Positions 63,856 to 64,000 of a stretch of 64,000 nt of DNA are shown here, in pieces (position 1 is the stretch's first letter; each line of letters begins with the position of its first letter). Source of the stretch: Flavobacterium psychrophilum (GTDB lineage: Bacteria > Bacteroidota > Bacteroidia > Flavobacteriales > Flavobacteriaceae); the NCBI GenBank assembly GCA_945860385.1, contig CAMAQD010000017.1:1-64000 (forward strand), given 5' to 3'. The translations under genes were made by a program, and so were the position numbers. The notes below the pieces were generated by a model. The model saw only the letters and a list, made by a program, of their open reading frames with translations, was not told the DNA's origin and did not search any database.

Positions 63856-64000
63856 TTAGTTGATAAATTTTTTCCAATTTGTATCTGCCTTTTTCTTCAA
63901 ATTCACTTCATCTTTATTCCAAATCTTTAGGGTGTTGTTAAAATAGGCATTGTAAAATAAATACAATTTTCCGTCCAAAATTTTAAAAGTTTCCGGATCA
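63856..64000 (-). CDS. YHS-type conserved protein, 3' end only
   Basis: The minus strand reads DPETFKILDGKLYLFYNAYF, then LKIWNKDEVNLKKKADTNWKKFIN and a stop at 63856-63858. This matches the C-terminus of small exported YHS-domain proteins common in Bacteroidota next to DoxX genes. Only 48 codons are inside the window; the start lies off the right edge. Confidence 0.8.
   Translation of the reverse strand, partial: DPETFKILDGKLYLFYNAYFNNTLKIWNKDEVNLKKKADTNWKKFIN

Overview
The window is ordinary chromosome of a low-GC member of the Bacteroidota, most likely Flavobacterium or a close relative. Four lines of evidence support this: two SusC/SusD outer-membrane uptake pairs; four proteins with type IX secretion (T9SS) C-terminal sorting domains; promoters with the Bacteroidota -7 element TAnnTTTG; and the conserved neighbourhoods hpt-adk-CNNM-obgE and purK-purE. 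No tRNA, rRNA, insertion sequence, integrase or CRISPR array was seen.

Layout. 1-118: 5' end of rpsL (minus). 389-2086: small Omp85-type outer-membrane protein. 2309-4255: secreted subtilase. 4657-10040: SusC, SusD and a third lipoprotein. 10414-15126: second SusC with a SusD-like_2 lipoprotein. 15438-18230: large gliding-type (T9SS type B) surface protein. 18531-26196: housekeeping genes (rlmB, rhomboid protease, rarA, a secreted unknown, a frameshifted yjjG-like phosphatase, radC, mpl-like Mur ligase, TPR protein). 26320-28178: LpxH-like phosphoesterase and a GT-B glycosyltransferase. 28222-30384: S46 dipeptidyl-peptidase. 30615-34193: obgE, CNNM protein, adk, hpt. 34286-39635: unknown protein, purK, purE, an acidic unknown and an M3 peptidase.

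39.6-48.5 kb is the most accessory part. It holds only exported proteins: a triple-LamG T9SS protein, an OmpA-family protein, a lipoprotein, two tandem paralogous beta-helix-like proteins, and a T9SS protein built from six exact 75-codon repeats. The LamG gene is flanked by a direct duplication: a decayed copy of the 3' end of the upstream M3 peptidase gene, with its terminator and following spacer, lies just after it.

48.6-64 kb: PEGA protein, a UbiA-like membrane protein, gcvP, a truncated globin, then a lipid/envelope set (KAS III-like synthase, methyltransferase, GT2, MlaE/MlaF-type ABC transporter, mannose-1-phosphate guanylyltransferase). A minus-strand run follows: SprT-like, SDR, LysE-like, ATP-grasp, NRDE, DinB-like, DoxX, and the 3' end of a YHS-type gene.

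Taken together, the genes describe a surface-active heterotroph. Secreted and periplasmic peptidases (S8, S46, perhaps with M3 inside the cell) could release oligomers that SusCD systems import, while T9SS exports adhesin-like proteins. No search could be run here; family names come from motifs read by eye.
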